Shown one piece after another: positions 44,798 to 52,949 of a stretch of DNA of 64,000 bases (the stretch's first letter is position 1; each line of letters opens with the position of its first letter). The notes beneath the pieces were generated by a model. It did not search any database. It saw nothing but the letters and a program-made list of their open reading frames with translations, and had not been told where the DNA came from. The position numbers and the translations under genes are program-made. Source of the stretch: Pseudomonas petrae (GTDB lineage: Bacteria > Pseudomonadota > Gammaproteobacteria > Pseudomonadales > Pseudomonadaceae). The stretch covers positions 33,605-97,604 of the forward strand of contig NZ_JAKJXE010000019.1 in NCBI RefSeq assembly GCF_021728295.1. Reading direction: 5' to 3'.

Positions 44798-44816
44798 TTT
44801 CACACCTGGAGTGAAA
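44798..44816. promoter_or_regulatory. Palindrome at the LysR start, possible autoregulatory operator
   Basis: TTTCAC-N7-GTGAAA, perfect 6-bp arms, directly abuts the ATG of the LysR gene and overlaps its SD (GGAG at 44808-44811). It lies in the divergent intergenic region. Confidence 0.45.
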
Positions 44817-45722
44817 ATGATCCGCATCGACGACCTGACCTTGTTCGTTCGCACTGCCGCATTGGGCAGCTTCTCCAATGCCGCGCGGGAGGTGGATCTG
44901 TTGCCGGGTCAAGTCGCGGCGGCCATCAAGCGCCTCGAACGCGAGCTGGATATCCGCCTGTTTGCCCGTTCGACGCGCAGCTTGCGCCTCACCGCCGAAG
45001 GCGAGCAGTACCTGCCGACCGCCCAGACGGTGCTCGATGCTTTACGGGATGGCCGGGAAAAGCTGCAGAGGGAAAGTGCTGAGCTGCAAGGCACGCTGCA
45101 GGTGGCGGCGCCTTCGGATCTGGGGCGAAACATGTTGCTGCCGTGGCTGACGGATTTTCGCAGTCAGCACCCGGCGCTGAATCTGCGCCTGTTCATTTCC
45201 GATCAAGTGGCCGATCTGTTTCGCGATCCGGTGGACGTCGCCATTCGCTACGGTGTGATCGAAGACGCCAACTACATCGCGTTGGCGCTGGCGCCGTGGA
45301 ATCGCCGGGTGCTGGTGGCATCGCCCGATTATCTGGCGCGCAAGGGCCGGCCCGTGGTCTCGGACGACTTGCTGCGGCATCAGTGTTTGCTGTTCACGCT
45401 GGCGGGTCGGGTGTACGACAAATGGCGGCTCGGTGGTCGCGTGTTTTCGGTGTTAGGCCCGTTGCTCACCGATGACGCTGATCTGGTGAGGCGCTGGGCG
45501 GTGGCGGGGCAGGGGGTGGCGTACAAGTCGTGGCTGGATGTCTGCGAGGACGTGCACGCCGGGCGGCTGGAACTGTTGCTGCCGGATTACCCGGGCGAGC
45601 CGACCCCGCTCAATCTGGTCTGCCCGCACCGCAAACAGTTTTCACCCGCGGTGCAGCAGCTGCATTCGCTGTTGAAAAACCGCTTCGCCGGAATGGAGAA
45701 GGGGTTGCCGGCGTTGTTGTGA
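44817..45722 (+). CDS. LysR-family regulator, divergent from the quinone oxidoreductase gene
   Basis: A 301-residue LysR regulator: winged HTH in residues 1-60 (MIRIDDLTLFVRTAALGSFSNAAREVDLLPGQVAAAIKRLERELDIRLF) and a co-inducer domain (about 90-295). The HTH reads LPGQVAAAIKRLE where many family members have QPAVSxxIRxLE. It belongs to the AaeR/QhpR-like group whose neighbours are usually redox enzymes. ATG 44817 has GGAG upstream. Divergent arrangement suggests it controls the minus-strand oxidoreductase gene cluster. Confidence 0.9.
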   Translation: MIRIDDLTLFVRTAALGSFSNAAREVDLLPGQVAAAIKRLERELDIRLFARSTRSLRLTAEGEQYLPTAQTVLDALRDGREKLQRESAELQGTLQVAAPSDLGRNMLLPWLTDFRSQHPALNLRLFISDQVADLFRDPVDVAIRYGVIEDANYIALALAPWNRRVLVASPDYLARKGRPVVSDDLLRHQCLLFTLAGRVYDKWRLGGRVFSVLGPLLTDDADLVRRWAVAGQGVAYKSWLDVCEDVHAGRLELLLPDYPGEPTPLNLVCPHRKQFSPAVQQLHSLLKNRFAGMEKGLPALL

Positions 45723-45775
45723 GTGACTGCCTAACCTCTCCATCCATGGCGCAACTCTCGGCCCAATGATGCCCC

Positions 45776-45909
45776 TGTAGGAGCGTGGCTTGTCCCGCGA
45801 TCGGCTGCAAAGCAGTCGTAAATTGATTACATCGGGAAACCTTCCACACCGAGATGACAGGTTTTGCGACGACTTCGTCGCCGATCGCGGGACGAGCCAC
45901 GCTCCTACA
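45776..45909. repeat. REPIN of the GAGCGTGGCTTGTCCCGCGATC family
   Basis: GAGCGTGGCTTGTCCCGCGAT (from 45781) is mirrored by ATCGCGGGACGAGCCACGCTC (to about 45904). It lies between two convergent genes. Confidence 0.8.
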
Positions 45910-45923
45910 AGAGTGCGCGCTGC

Positions 45924-47708
45924 TCAATGCGAATGCCGTGGCTCGCCGCTGCGTGCAATTACCCTCAAATGCAACGTCGCCGGTTCCAGGCATCCGCCGG
46001 TGGACAACTGGCCTACCAACTGCCGATACAGCTCCTGCCACGGTGTTTGCGAGGCCGGCATCTTCGGCTCGAACAGCGCGCGGCGTTCGGCCATTTCCTC
46101 GTCGCTGACCAGCACATTGACACTGCGGTTGTTCAGATCCACGCGCAGCCGGTCGTTGGTTTTCAGCAGGGCAAGACCCCCGCCGACCGCCGCTTCCGGC
46201 GACATGTTCAGGATCGAAGGGCTGGCCGAGGTGCCGCTCTGCCGGCCATCGCCGAGACATGGCAGCGAGTCGATGCCTTGTTTGATCAGCGCGGAAGGCG
46301 GCGCCATGTTCACCACTTCGGCGCTGCCGGGATAACCGACCGTGCCGGCACCACGGATCACCAGAATGCAGCGCTCGTCGATTTCCAGCGAAGGGTCGTT
46401 GATTCGCGCGTGATAGTCCTCCGGGCCCTCGAACACGATCGCTCGCGCCTCGAAGCTGTTCTCGGCGCCCGGCTCGGACAGATAGGTCTTGCGGAAGGCC
46501 TCGCCGACCACCGACATTTTCATGATCGCGCTGTCGAAAAAATTGCCGCTCAGCATGATGAAACCGGCGCGGTGTTTGAGCGGGTCTTCATACGGACGGA
46601 TGACGTCGGTGTCGTGGGCGACCGCGTTGCGCACGATGTCACCGATGGTTTTGCCGGAGACCGAGCCGCAGTCTTCGTGCAGCTTGCCGGCCTTCTGCAG
46701 CTCGTGCATCACCGCCGGCACGCCGCCTGCGCGGTGGAAGCCTTCGCCCAGATACTTTCCGGCCGGCATGCAATTGACCAGCAACGGCACGTCTTCGCCG
46801 ATGCGCTGCCAGTCGTCGAGGCTCAACTCGACGCCCATGTGCCGGGCGATGGCGATCAAGTGAGGCGGGCAGTTGCTCGACGCGCCTAACGCCGAGGCGA
46901 CTGCGATTGCGTTTTCAAACGCTTCGCGGGTCATGATCTGCGAAGGGCGCACGTCTTCGCGGACCAGATCGCAGATGCGCTTGCCGGTCATGTACGCCAT
47001 CTGCCCGCGCTCACGGTACGCCGCTGGAATGCTCGCGCAACCCGGCAGCGACATACCCAGCGCTTCGGCCAGCGCGTTCATCGAAAGCGCCGTGCCCATG
47101 GTGTTGCAGTGACCCACCGACGGCGACGCGGCGGTTGTCATTTCCATGAAGCCTTCGTAATTGATCTCGCCTGCGGACAGCAGATTGCGCGCATGCCAGA
47201 GCACTGTGCCGGAGCCGATTAGCTCACCCTTGTGCCGACCGTCGAGCATTGGCCCGCCAGACAATACGATGGCGGGAAGGTCGGTGGTCGCCGCTGCCAT
47301 CAGGCAGGCCGGCGTGGTTTTGTCGCAGCCGGTGGTCAGGACGACGCCATCCAGCGGGTAGCCGTGGAGAATTTCCACCAGCCCGAGGTATGCCAGGTTT
47401 CGGTCCAGGGCTGCGGTCGGGCGGCGCGTCTGCTCGGCCATCGGGTGCACCGGAAACTCCATCGGAATCCCGCCGGCATCACGAATGCCGGCTTTGACCC
47501 GCTGGGCGAGCTCCAGATGATGACGGTTGCAGGGCGCCAGATCAGAACCCGTCTGAGCGATGCCGATGATCGGCCGGCCCGATTGCAGCTCCTCGCGGGT
47601 CATGCCGTAGTTCATGTAGCGCTCGACGTACAGCGCCGTCATGTCGGCGTGTTCCGGATCATCGAACCATTGCTGGCTGCGAAGCGGGCGTTTCGGCGTG
47701 TCGGACAT
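45924..47708 (-). CDS. xylD: IlvD/Edd-family sugar-acid dehydratase (XylD-like)
   Basis: A 594-residue Fe-S dehydratase closely resembling D-xylonate dehydratase XylD of Caulobacter, including the N-terminal WFD(D/N)P(E/D)H-DMTALY and the C-terminal PRHxH tail. The cluster ligands are Cys60 (APCN), Cys128 (TTGCDKTTPA) and Cys201 (GHCNTMG). It converts a sugar acid (xylonate or L-arabonate) to the 2-keto-3-deoxy acid. The next gene upstream encodes the probable following enzyme. Start ATG 47708. The precise substrate is inferred. Confidence 0.85.
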   Translation of the reverse strand: MSDTPKRPLRSQQWFDDPEHADMTALYVERYMNYGMTREELQSGRPIIGIAQTGSDLAPCNRHHLELAQRVKAGIRDAGGIPMEFPVHPMAEQTRRPTAALDRNLAYLGLVEILHGYPLDGVVLTTGCDKTTPACLMAAATTDLPAIVLSGGPMLDGRHKGELIGSGTVLWHARNLLSAGEINYEGFMEMTTAASPSVGHCNTMGTALSMNALAEALGMSLPGCASIPAAYRERGQMAYMTGKRICDLVREDVRPSQIMTREAFENAIAVASALGASSNCPPHLIAIARHMGVELSLDDWQRIGEDVPLLVNCMPAGKYLGEGFHRAGGVPAVMHELQKAGKLHEDCGSVSGKTIGDIVRNAVAHDTDVIRPYEDPLKHRAGFIMLSGNFFDSAIMKMSVVGEAFRKTYLSEPGAENSFEARAIVFEGPEDYHARINDPSLEIDERCILVIRGAGTVGYPGSAEVVNMAPPSALIKQGIDSLPCLGDGRQSGTSASPSILNMSPEAAVGGGLALLKTNDRLRVDLNNRSVNVLVSDEEMAERRALFEPKMPASQTPWQELYRQLVGQLSTGGCLEPATLHLRVIARSGEPRHSH

Positions 47709-47756
47709 GGTTCGGGTCTCTCTTGGAATTAGGTGTGCTGCGTAAGATGTTCAGCG

Positions 47757-48932
47757 TTACAACAAACCGCGCACGGCGAGGTTGCGCAGCAGCGCGCCGA
47801 CGCCGAACGTCCACGGCGCCGCGTCACTGCTGTGGGTCACCTCATTGTGCAGGCCGCCGAACAGGCTGCTGCTGATACTGACCTGATCGCCCAACTTGTG
47901 GGTAAAGCCTCCGCCGGCATGGTCGCGGTCGGCGGTCGGGGCGAAAAGGGTGCCGAGAAACAGCAGGAAGCCGTCCGGGTATTGATGGTTGGCGTTGAGC
48001 GCCTGGCCAGCGATGTCGGCCGGATCACGGCTGATCTGCGACATCGAGCTTGAGCCTTTCATCACGTAACCGTCATCGCCTTTTACCTGCAGGTCGACCA
48101 CGCAGTTGCGCACGTCATCCAGGGAGAAGGTTTCGTCGAACAGCCGAATGAACGGGCCGATCGAGCACGACGCATTGTTGTCTTTGGCCTTGCTCAGCAG
48201 CAGCGCGCTACGGCCTTCGAAGTCACGCAGGTTGACGTCGTTGCCCAGGGTCGCGCCGTGGATTTGCCCGCGACTGTTCACCGCCAGCACCACTTCCGGC
48301 TCGGGGTTGTTCCACTCCGATTTCGGGTGAATGCCCACCTGGCTGCCGCTGCCCACCGCCGCCAGCACGGGCGCTTTGGTGAAAATTTCGGCGTCTGGCC
48401 CGATGCCCACTTCAAGGTACTGCGACCACATGCCTTGCTCGATCAGCAGCGCCTTGAGTTTGCTGGCCTGTTCGGAGCCCGGCTTGATGTTGCGCAGGTT
48501 GTCGCCGATGGCATTCTGCACGATGGCGCGCACGCTCTCCGCCTTGGCTGGGTCGCCTGCCGCCTGCTCCTCGATCACCCGTTCGATCATGCTCGCGGCG
48601 AAGGTCACGCCGGCTGCCTTGATCACTTGCAGGTCCGCTGGCGCCAACAGGTACGGCTTGTTGGCATCGGGCGTTGCGGTCGAATTCGCCAGCAATTCTT
48701 CGATGTTGGCGACGCGCGTGCCTTGGGCTTCGCGCACGGCAGTCAGGGGGGATTCTAGCTCCAGCAGCTCACTCAATGTGGCGAAGCTCGACGAAAGATC
48801 GAACACGCCGTCGTTGCGCAACACCACAGGTGATGGGCCGCTGATGTGTCCGGGCACCCAGGCGCGGCCGATCAATGTGCCATTCAGGCCGTCGGCGGGG
48901 AGGGTATTTTCCGGAGTGAGCTGGATAGGCAT
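47757..48932 (-). CDS. xylX: FAA-hydrolase-family dehydratase, XylX / 2-keto-3-deoxy-sugar-acid type
   Basis: A 391-residue member of the fumarylacetoacetate hydrolase fold, of the long XylX type (2-keto-3-deoxy-D-xylonate dehydratase). Motifs: TFAASMIERVIEEQA, SEWNNPEPEVVLAVNSRGQIHGATLGNDVNLRDFEGRSALLLSKAKDNNASCSIGPFI (metal-binding acidic residues in the PEPE motif). It would turn the XylD product into alpha-ketoglutarate semialdehyde in a Weimberg-type route. GAGGA precedes ATG 48932. It is 48 bases upstream of xylD and divergent from a LysR gene. Confidence 0.82.
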   Translation of the reverse strand: MPIQLTPENTLPADGLNGTLIGRAWVPGHISGPSPVVLRNDGVFDLSSSFATLSELLELESPLTAVREAQGTRVANIEELLANSTATPDANKPYLLAPADLQVIKAAGVTFAASMIERVIEEQAAGDPAKAESVRAIVQNAIGDNLRNIKPGSEQASKLKALLIEQGMWSQYLEVGIGPDAEIFTKAPVLAAVGSGSQVGIHPKSEWNNPEPEVVLAVNSRGQIHGATLGNDVNLRDFEGRSALLLSKAKDNNASCSIGPFIRLFDETFSLDDVRNCVVDLQVKGDDGYVMKGSSSMSQISRDPADIAGQALNANHQYPDGFLLFLGTLFAPTADRDHAGGGFTHKLGDQVSISSSLFGGLHNEVTHSSDAAPWTFGVGALLRNLAVRGLL

Positions 48933-49016
48933 GCTGAAGTCCTCAACGCTTTTTATGATTTATCAGCGACCCTAATCAGCACCGACGATAAACTCCAATG
49001 ACATCTGCTTAGCAAT

Positions 49017-49035
49017 CGATAACACTGGGTTATCG
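49017..49035. promoter_or_regulatory. LysR-type operator (GATAAC-N5-GTTATC), copy 1
   Basis: CGATAAC-ACTGG-GTTATCG, a perfect 7-bp inverted repeat and a T-N11-A motif, in the divergent gap between the xylX-like gene and the LysR gene. The same site occurs before the MFS gene (49998-50014). Confidence 0.7.
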
Positions 49036-49053
49036 CTCATCGAGGCCGTCCTC

Positions 49054-49995
49054 ATGTCAGACATATCCTTCTCCACGGTCTGTAACTGGCTCAAGTTCAA
49101 GCATCTGGTGCTCATCGAAACCCTGGCGCGCACCCGCAACATGCATGCGGCGGCGCAGCACATGAACCTCAGCCAGCCGGCGGTAAGCAAAATGCTGCGC
49201 GAGATCGAGCGGCTGCTTGGCTTTGATGTGTTCGAGCGTCTGCCGCGCAACATGCCACCGACCGCCCTCGGCGAACACGTGGTGCGCTATGCACAGATCG
49301 CCCTGAATGACGCCAGCAAGTTCGTTGATCAGATCAGCAGCCTGCGCGAGGGCGGGCATGGTTTCCTGAAGGTGGGGGCGATCTTCGCGGCGACCGCAGT
49401 GGTGCTGCCGGAAGCCATCGTTCAGTTGAAAGAGCGCTGGCCGCTGCTGTCGATCGAGGTGGTCGAGCAGACCAGCGACCACCTGATGGAAATGCTCGAC
49501 GACAAGAAACTCGACCTCGCCGTGGCGCGCTACACCAACGAAAACCAGCAACAGGTGTACGACTTCCAGGCGCTGGCGCCGGAGCCGTTCTGCATGGTGG
49601 TCAACAGTCGCCACCCGCTGACTGAATTGCCGCAGACGCCGCTGCAAGCGCTCGGAAACTGGCCATGGATTCTGTACCCGCTGGGCACCCCGATTCGCGC
49701 ACGCATGGAGCAGGCGTTTGCCAAAGCCGGCATTGCCACGCCGAAGAACACCATCGACACCATCTCGATGCAGACCTTTCTGCAAGTGCTGCAGGCAGGG
49801 CCGATGATCGCCATGTTGCCGGCCTCCATGGCACAGCCGCACCTGGATTCGGGCCTGCTGAAAGTGCTGAACACGCCGCTGAAACTGGCACCTCAGGACT
49901 ACGGAATTCTTACGCGCCGAGGTGAGCCTTTGCTCGGGGCTGCATCGGAATTCGCCGAAATTCTGCTGGCGAATGCACGGCTGGCGCGGCAGTAA
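49054..49995 (+). CDS. LysR-family regulator of the sugar-acid cluster (GbpR-like)
   Basis: A 313-residue LysR regulator. The HTH (LARTRNMHAAAQHMNLSQPAVSKMLREIERLLGFDVFERLPRNM) and co-inducer domain resemble GbpR/GalR-type regulators of sugar genes. GAGG precedes ATG 49054. It is divergent from the xylX-xylD pair and is followed by the MFS gene, and the same palindrome marks both promoters, so it very likely controls all of them. Confidence 0.9.
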   Translation: MSDISFSTVCNWLKFKHLVLIETLARTRNMHAAAQHMNLSQPAVSKMLREIERLLGFDVFERLPRNMPPTALGEHVVRYAQIALNDASKFVDQISSLREGGHGFLKVGAIFAATAVVLPEAIVQLKERWPLLSIEVVEQTSDHLMEMLDDKKLDLAVARYTNENQQQVYDFQALAPEPFCMVVNSRHPLTELPQTPLQALGNWPWILYPLGTPIRARMEQAFAKAGIATPKNTIDTISMQTFLQVLQAGPMIAMLPASMAQPHLDSGLLKVLNTPLKLAPQDYGILTRRGEPLLGAASEFAEILLANARLARQ

Positions 49996-49997
49996 TC

Positions 49998-50014
49998 GAT
50001 AACTCCGCGTTATC
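49998..50014. promoter_or_regulatory. LysR-type operator (GATAAC-N5-GTTATC), copy 2
   Basis: GATAAC-TCCGC-GTTATC begins 3 bases after the LysR stop and lies about 115 bases upstream of the MFS start. Arms and spacing are identical to copy 1 at 49018-49034. Confidence 0.7.
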
Positions 50015-50128
50015 AATCAATGGAAACAAGTCATTATCCTAATCAAACCGGCTATCGGTAACATCGCCCCGTGTTTCGACCCTCCATAACAACAATACAG
50101 GCGCGTCCGAGTGCCTGGAGGTCCCACC

Positions 50129-51514
50129 ATGGAAACCGTTTCCCAGCGCCTGCCCGAGTCCTCGGGTCCCGGGCACGCCAGCTTTGAAGACCGCACTTAT
50201 CGCAAAGTCATTCTGCGCATTCTTCCCGTCTTGCTCCTGTGCTACATGGCGGCGTATCTCGACCGTGTGAACATCGGCTTCGCCAAACTGGACATGCTCA
50301 ACGATCTGCAATTCAGCAACACCATCTATGCCCTCGGCGCGAGCATGTTCTTCTGGGGCTATTTCCTCTTCGAAGTCCCGAGCAATTTGCTGCTGCATCG
50401 CTTCGGCGCGCGGTTCTGGATCGCCCGGATCATGCTCACCTGGGCCATCGTCTCCATGGCCGTCGCGTTTACCGTGCCGCTGGCGAAGTTGTTCCACATC
50501 GAATCTGAAACCATGTTCTACGTGCTGCGCTTCTTGCTCGGCATCTGTGAGGCAGGGTTCTTTCCCGGCGTCATCCTTTACCTCAACTACTGGTTTCCTA
50601 CCCGTCGGCAGAGCCGGGTGATGGCAGGTTTCCTCATGGCAATGCCGATCAGTCTGACGCTGGGCGGTGTGATTTCCGGCTGGTTGATGACCCGAATGCA
50701 GGGCGTCAACGGCATGGCCGGCTGGCAGTGGCTGCTGATCATCGAAGGGCTGCCTTCGGTGGTAATGGCCTTTGTGGTGCTGGCGTTCATGGCCAATAAC
50801 ATCGACGCGGCCAAATGGCTGTCACCCCAGGAAAAGGCCATGCTCAAGGCCAACCTGGAGACCGACAGCAAAGGGAAGGCGACGAGTCTGCGCGAGGTGT
50901 TTTTCAACGGACGCGTGTGGTTGCTGGTGCTGATCCTGCTGACGTTCAACACCGGTTTCTACGGGCTGGCATTCTGGATGCCATCGATCATCAAAAGCGC
51001 CGGCGTCTCCAACCCGCTGGACATTGGTCTGCTGACGGCCATTCCGTATGGCATCGCCGTGATCGCCATGACCCTCAACGCGCGGCACTCCAACAAGACC
51101 GGGGAGCGCCGCTGGCACGCAGCGATTCCGGCAATCATCGGCGGCATCGGCTTGATCCTCAGCGCGTACTTCGCCAGTAACGTGGTGCTGTCGATCATCT
51201 TCTTGAGCGTGTCCGCCTCCGGCGTGCTGAGCCTGATGCCGATCTACTGGACGCTGCCGGGCACCGTGCTGTCCGGCGTCGCGGCCGCTGCTGGGATCGG
51301 CATGATCAACGCCATAGGTAATCTGTCAGGCTTCACCGGCTCGATGATCACCGCCGTGGCCGAGAACCTTACCGGCAACATCAACAACGGCACCTACGTG
51401 CTGGGCGCGTGCTTGTTCATCAGCGCCGGACTGATTCTGTCGATCCCGCGGGCGATGCTGGGCAACCACAAGGCCGAAGCGCCTGCGCGAGGCGAGGTGC
51501 TTTCTCACGCGTAA
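50129..51514 (+). CDS. MFS transporter of the anion:cation symporter (ACS) family
   Basis: A 461-residue permease with twelve TM segments and the ACS family signature (CYMAAYLDRVNIGFAKLDMLNDL; GFFPGVILYLNYWFPTRRQSRVMAGFLMAMP). ACS members import organic and sugar acids (glucarate, galactonate, phthalate). ATG 50129 has TGGAGG 8 bases upstream; a GTG at 50111 is less likely. It follows the LysR gene of the XylD-like cluster and shares its operator, so xylonate or a related aldonate is the likely substrate. Confidence 0.9.
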   Translation: METVSQRLPESSGPGHASFEDRTYRKVILRILPVLLLCYMAAYLDRVNIGFAKLDMLNDLQFSNTIYALGASMFFWGYFLFEVPSNLLLHRFGARFWIARIMLTWAIVSMAVAFTVPLAKLFHIESETMFYVLRFLLGICEAGFFPGVILYLNYWFPTRRQSRVMAGFLMAMPISLTLGGVISGWLMTRMQGVNGMAGWQWLLIIEGLPSVVMAFVVLAFMANNIDAAKWLSPQEKAMLKANLETDSKGKATSLREVFFNGRVWLLVLILLTFNTGFYGLAFWMPSIIKSAGVSNPLDIGLLTAIPYGIAVIAMTLNARHSNKTGERRWHAAIPAIIGGIGLILSAYFASNVVLSIIFLSVSASGVLSLMPIYWTLPGTVLSGVAAAAGIGMINAIGNLSGFTGSMITAVAENLTGNINNGTYVLGACLFISAGLILSIPRAMLGNHKAEAPARGEVLSHA

Positions 51515-51543
51515 ACGAGAGAGCCCTGACACTCCCAGCCTGC

Positions 51544-51631
51544 AGGAGCCGGCTCGCTGGCGAACGCGTCCTGTCAGTTGATGGAAAGGTGACTGACCCA
51601 CCGCGTTCGCGGGCAAGCGCGCGCCTACAGG
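51544..51631. repeat. REPIN copy A (near-identical to copy B)
   Basis: AGGAGCCGGCTCGCTGGCG ... CGCGTTCGCGGGCAAGCGCG in inverted arrangement around a 34-36-base spacer. It differs from copy B (51875-51962) at only three positions. Confidence 0.8.
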
Positions 51632-51874
51632 TGATTTGCGCCGTCCGTTGATCTGCGTTGGTGTTGGTAATCCGCGCTGGATGACCACCCCTCAGGTATG
51701 AAGTCGCAGGTGGAATGGCATGGATCGCGGTCTGCCGCTGCCCGAAGGGCGCAGGAGCGCGCTTGCCCGCGATCTGGGGCGCAGCGGCAGTAAAGCAGGT
51801 GAATGCGGTGCGTCAGCGTGAACAACGTGCGGCGCCAGGCGCAAAATTTGCGCTCGCGGCAGATGTAAATCCGT

Positions 51875-51962
51875 AGGAGCCGGCTTGCTGGCGAACGTGT
51901 CCTGTCAGTTGATGGAAAGGTGACTGACCCACCGCGTTCGCGGGCAAGCGCGCTCCTACAGG
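51875..51962. repeat. REPIN copy B (near-identical to copy A)
   Basis: The same 88 bases as copy A including the spacer (TCCTGTCAGTTGATGGAAAG...), three mismatches. Direct orientation, 331 bases apart. Confidence 0.8.
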
Positions 51963-52138
51963 ATGATCGAGTTCACTTTGATATGAGGCGGTATTGGCAT
52001 TGAGCAGTGATCCGCCCCTTTGCTAACCGCCATCGCCAGCCGCGATGGCAGGCTCGCGATTGCCTGATATACGCAGCTCTCGGTCACTCCTAGCATCGGA
52101 CGCACATGACCTCGCCGTCGGCGAATGGAGAAGACCCT

Positions 52139-52891
52139 GTGAGAAATTTCCGGATTGGCCAGATCGTCCCCAGCTCTAACACCACCATGGAAACCGAGAT
52201 CCCGGCGATGCTCACGTCGCGGTACTCCCTGTTCCCGGACGAGCACTTCACCTTCCATTCCTCCCGCATGCGCATGATGAAAGTCAGCCCCGAAGAGTTG
52301 AAGAAGATGGACATCGACAGCGACCGTTGCGCGCTTGAGTTGAGCGATGCCCGGGTCGATGTCATGGCGTACGCCTGCCTGGTGGCAATCATGCGCCAAG
52401 GCGCCGGCTACCATAAAGTCTCCCAGGAGCGCTTGAGCAAAACTGTCGCCAGCAACGCCTCCGACGCACCGGTGCTGAGCTCGGCGGGCGCGCTGATCGA
52501 CAGCCTGCAGATGCTCGACTACAAAAAAGTGTCGATCATCACCCCGTACATGAAGCCGCTCACCCAACAGGTCATCGACTACATCGAAGCCGCCGGAATC
52601 GAGGTGGTGGACGCCATCAGCCTGGAAGTTTCCGACAACCTGCAGGTCGGGCGCCTCGACCCGATGGATCTGATTTCCCACGCCGACCGGCTCAACGTCG
52701 GGCAAGCCGACGGAGTGGTGCTGTCGTGCTGCGTGCAGATGCCGTCGCTGCCCGCCATCCAGGTCGTACAGGACCGACTGGATAAACCGGTGCTGTCCGC
52801 GTCCGTGGCGACCGTCTACCAGATGCTCAAAACCCTCGGCCTCAAAGCGCAGGTTCCCAACGCCGGCCATCTGTTATCGGGCGCGTTCTGA
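52139..52891 (+). CDS. Maleate isomerase (Asp/Glu racemase superfamily), NicE-like
   Basis: A 250-residue enzyme of the maleate cis-trans isomerase group. The N-terminus RNFRIGQIVPSSNTTMETEIPAML is characteristic, and the two catalytic Cys are seen in MAYACLVAIM and VVLSCCVQMPSLPAI. It converts maleate to fumarate. GTG 52139 is preferred over an ATG at 52106: it has GGAG about 10 bases upstream and gives the family length of 250. The nicotinate-pathway neighbours (nicF, nicD, nicX) are absent. A LysR gene follows and may control it. Confidence 0.88.
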   Translation: MRNFRIGQIVPSSNTTMETEIPAMLTSRYSLFPDEHFTFHSSRMRMMKVSPEELKKMDIDSDRCALELSDARVDVMAYACLVAIMRQGAGYHKVSQERLSKTVASNASDAPVLSSAGALIDSLQMLDYKKVSIITPYMKPLTQQVIDYIEAAGIEVVDAISLEVSDNLQVGRLDPMDLISHADRLNVGQADGVVLSCCVQMPSLPAIQVVQDRLDKPVLSASVATVYQMLKTLGLKAQVPNAGHLLSGAF

Positions 52892-52949
52892 GGCGATGCC
52901 TGACGAGGTACTATGGCGGCCACTCAGGCCAGCACGCCCGGTACCCCAC

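Larger units (their letters stand above)
51515..52138. other. Gene-free region dominated by REPINs
   Basis: It contains two nearly identical 88-base REPIN copies and a further REP at about 51750-51775 (CAGGAGCGCGCTTGCCCGCGA). The remainder shows no convincing gene on either strand. Confidence 0.7.

Noticed and set aside
51956..52870. 304-codon minus-strand frame opposite the maleate isomerase gene
   Set aside because: Antisense shadow; ends in REP DNA.
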